Of a stretch of DNA of 42,564 nucleotides, positions 42,515 through 42,564 are shown piece after piece. The notes under the pieces are model-generated. The model saw only the letters and a list, made by a program, of their open reading frames with translations. It was not told the DNA's origin and searched no databases. This DNA comes from Maricaulis salignorans (lineage in GTDB: Bacteria > Pseudomonadota > Alphaproteobacteria > Caulobacterales > Maricaulaceae), in assembly GCF_900103475.1 (NCBI RefSeq), contig NZ_FNHG01000025.1, positions 1 to 42,564 of the forward strand. Reading direction: 5' to 3'. Within the stretch, counting starts at the first letter, position 1; each line of letters begins with the position of its first letter. Made by a program: the position numbers and the translations under genes.

Positions 42515-42564
42515 GTGCAGTTTTCCCGTGGCGTCTCCACCGCCGTTTCCAATCCAGAAAGGTA

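Noticed and set aside
42276-42552. Extension of the Excalibur protein upstream to a TTG at 42552
   Set aside because: The extra N-terminus is Pro/Arg-rich without a domain, crosses strong RNA-like hairpins and has no convincing ribosome site; internal starts fit better.
1-42564. CRISPR array, tRNA/rRNA genes, IS elements or integrase-flanked island
   Set aside because: No regularly spaced direct repeats, no tRNA cloverleaf or rRNA sequence, and no transposase or integrase signatures were seen; the only tandem repeat is the three-copy 8-mer at 4431.

Overview
The window is a GC-rich chromosomal segment that looks like an alphaproteobacterium, most likely a marine stalked type related to Maricaulis, Caulobacter or Hyphomonas. 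This is inferred from the complete cbb3 oxidase assembly set, the alphaproteobacterial form of HspQ, the short-form Ppx/GppA paired with rlmE, and the tight 4-bp overlaps between genes. No rRNA, tRNA, IS element or CRISPR array was seen. Most of the window is housekeeping DNA; the less explained parts are 1-4560, 33083-33282, 34921-39641 and 42332-42520.

Layout. (1) 1-4019, minus: a secreted RHS/YD-repeat protein cut by the left window edge just where its variable C-terminal tip should begin, followed by a repeat-bearing intergenic region. (2) 4561-8159: ppx/gppA-rlmE (minus), hspQ and a membrane acyltransferase (plus). (3) 8254-11724, all minus: fumarylacetoacetate hydrolase, a sulfotransferase-like protein, beta-carbonic anhydrase and a small TPR protein. 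A LysR regulator (plus) is divergent from the TPR gene. (4) 12735-15061, minus: a TIGR02466-type 2OG-Fe oxygenase overlapping an isoaspartyl peptidase/asparaginase, then a small secreted Cys-rich protein. (5) 15171-22076, minus: pbpC and a 1619-residue alpha-2-macroglobulin lipoprotein 3 bp apart, a known periplasmic defence/repair pair. (6) 22183-31636: ccoNOQP-ccoGHIS for a cbb3 oxidase with its copper and Fe-S assembly factors, a DUF2189 membrane protein whose 3' end overlaps ccoS, and a TauE/SafE-like membrane protein. (7) 31813-34920, minus: ilvA behind a small Ile-rich reading frame and a terminator (possible attenuator), and a Baeyer-Villiger-type flavin monooxygenase.

(8) 35146-37561, plus: the most novel-looking part. 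A compact four-gene cassette encodes a 51-residue peptide with a hydrophobic Cys-containing tail, a 100-residue helical protein, and two paralogous proteins each with a cupin-like half and a HEAT-like tail. One paralog keeps cupin metal-ligand histidines (HDH, DIH); in the other most of them are replaced. Two strong hairpins separate the small genes from the large ones. I recognise no described system with this composition; a peptide-modifying (RiPP-like) pathway is one hypothesis, not a conclusion. (9) 37616-39641: an unknown HRPCxxC protein, a TetR regulator, and two tandem paralogous small membrane proteins behind a perfect palindrome. (10) 39757-42564: rsgA, a paraoxonase-like lactonase, an Excalibur-domain membrane protein and a structured leader-like region.
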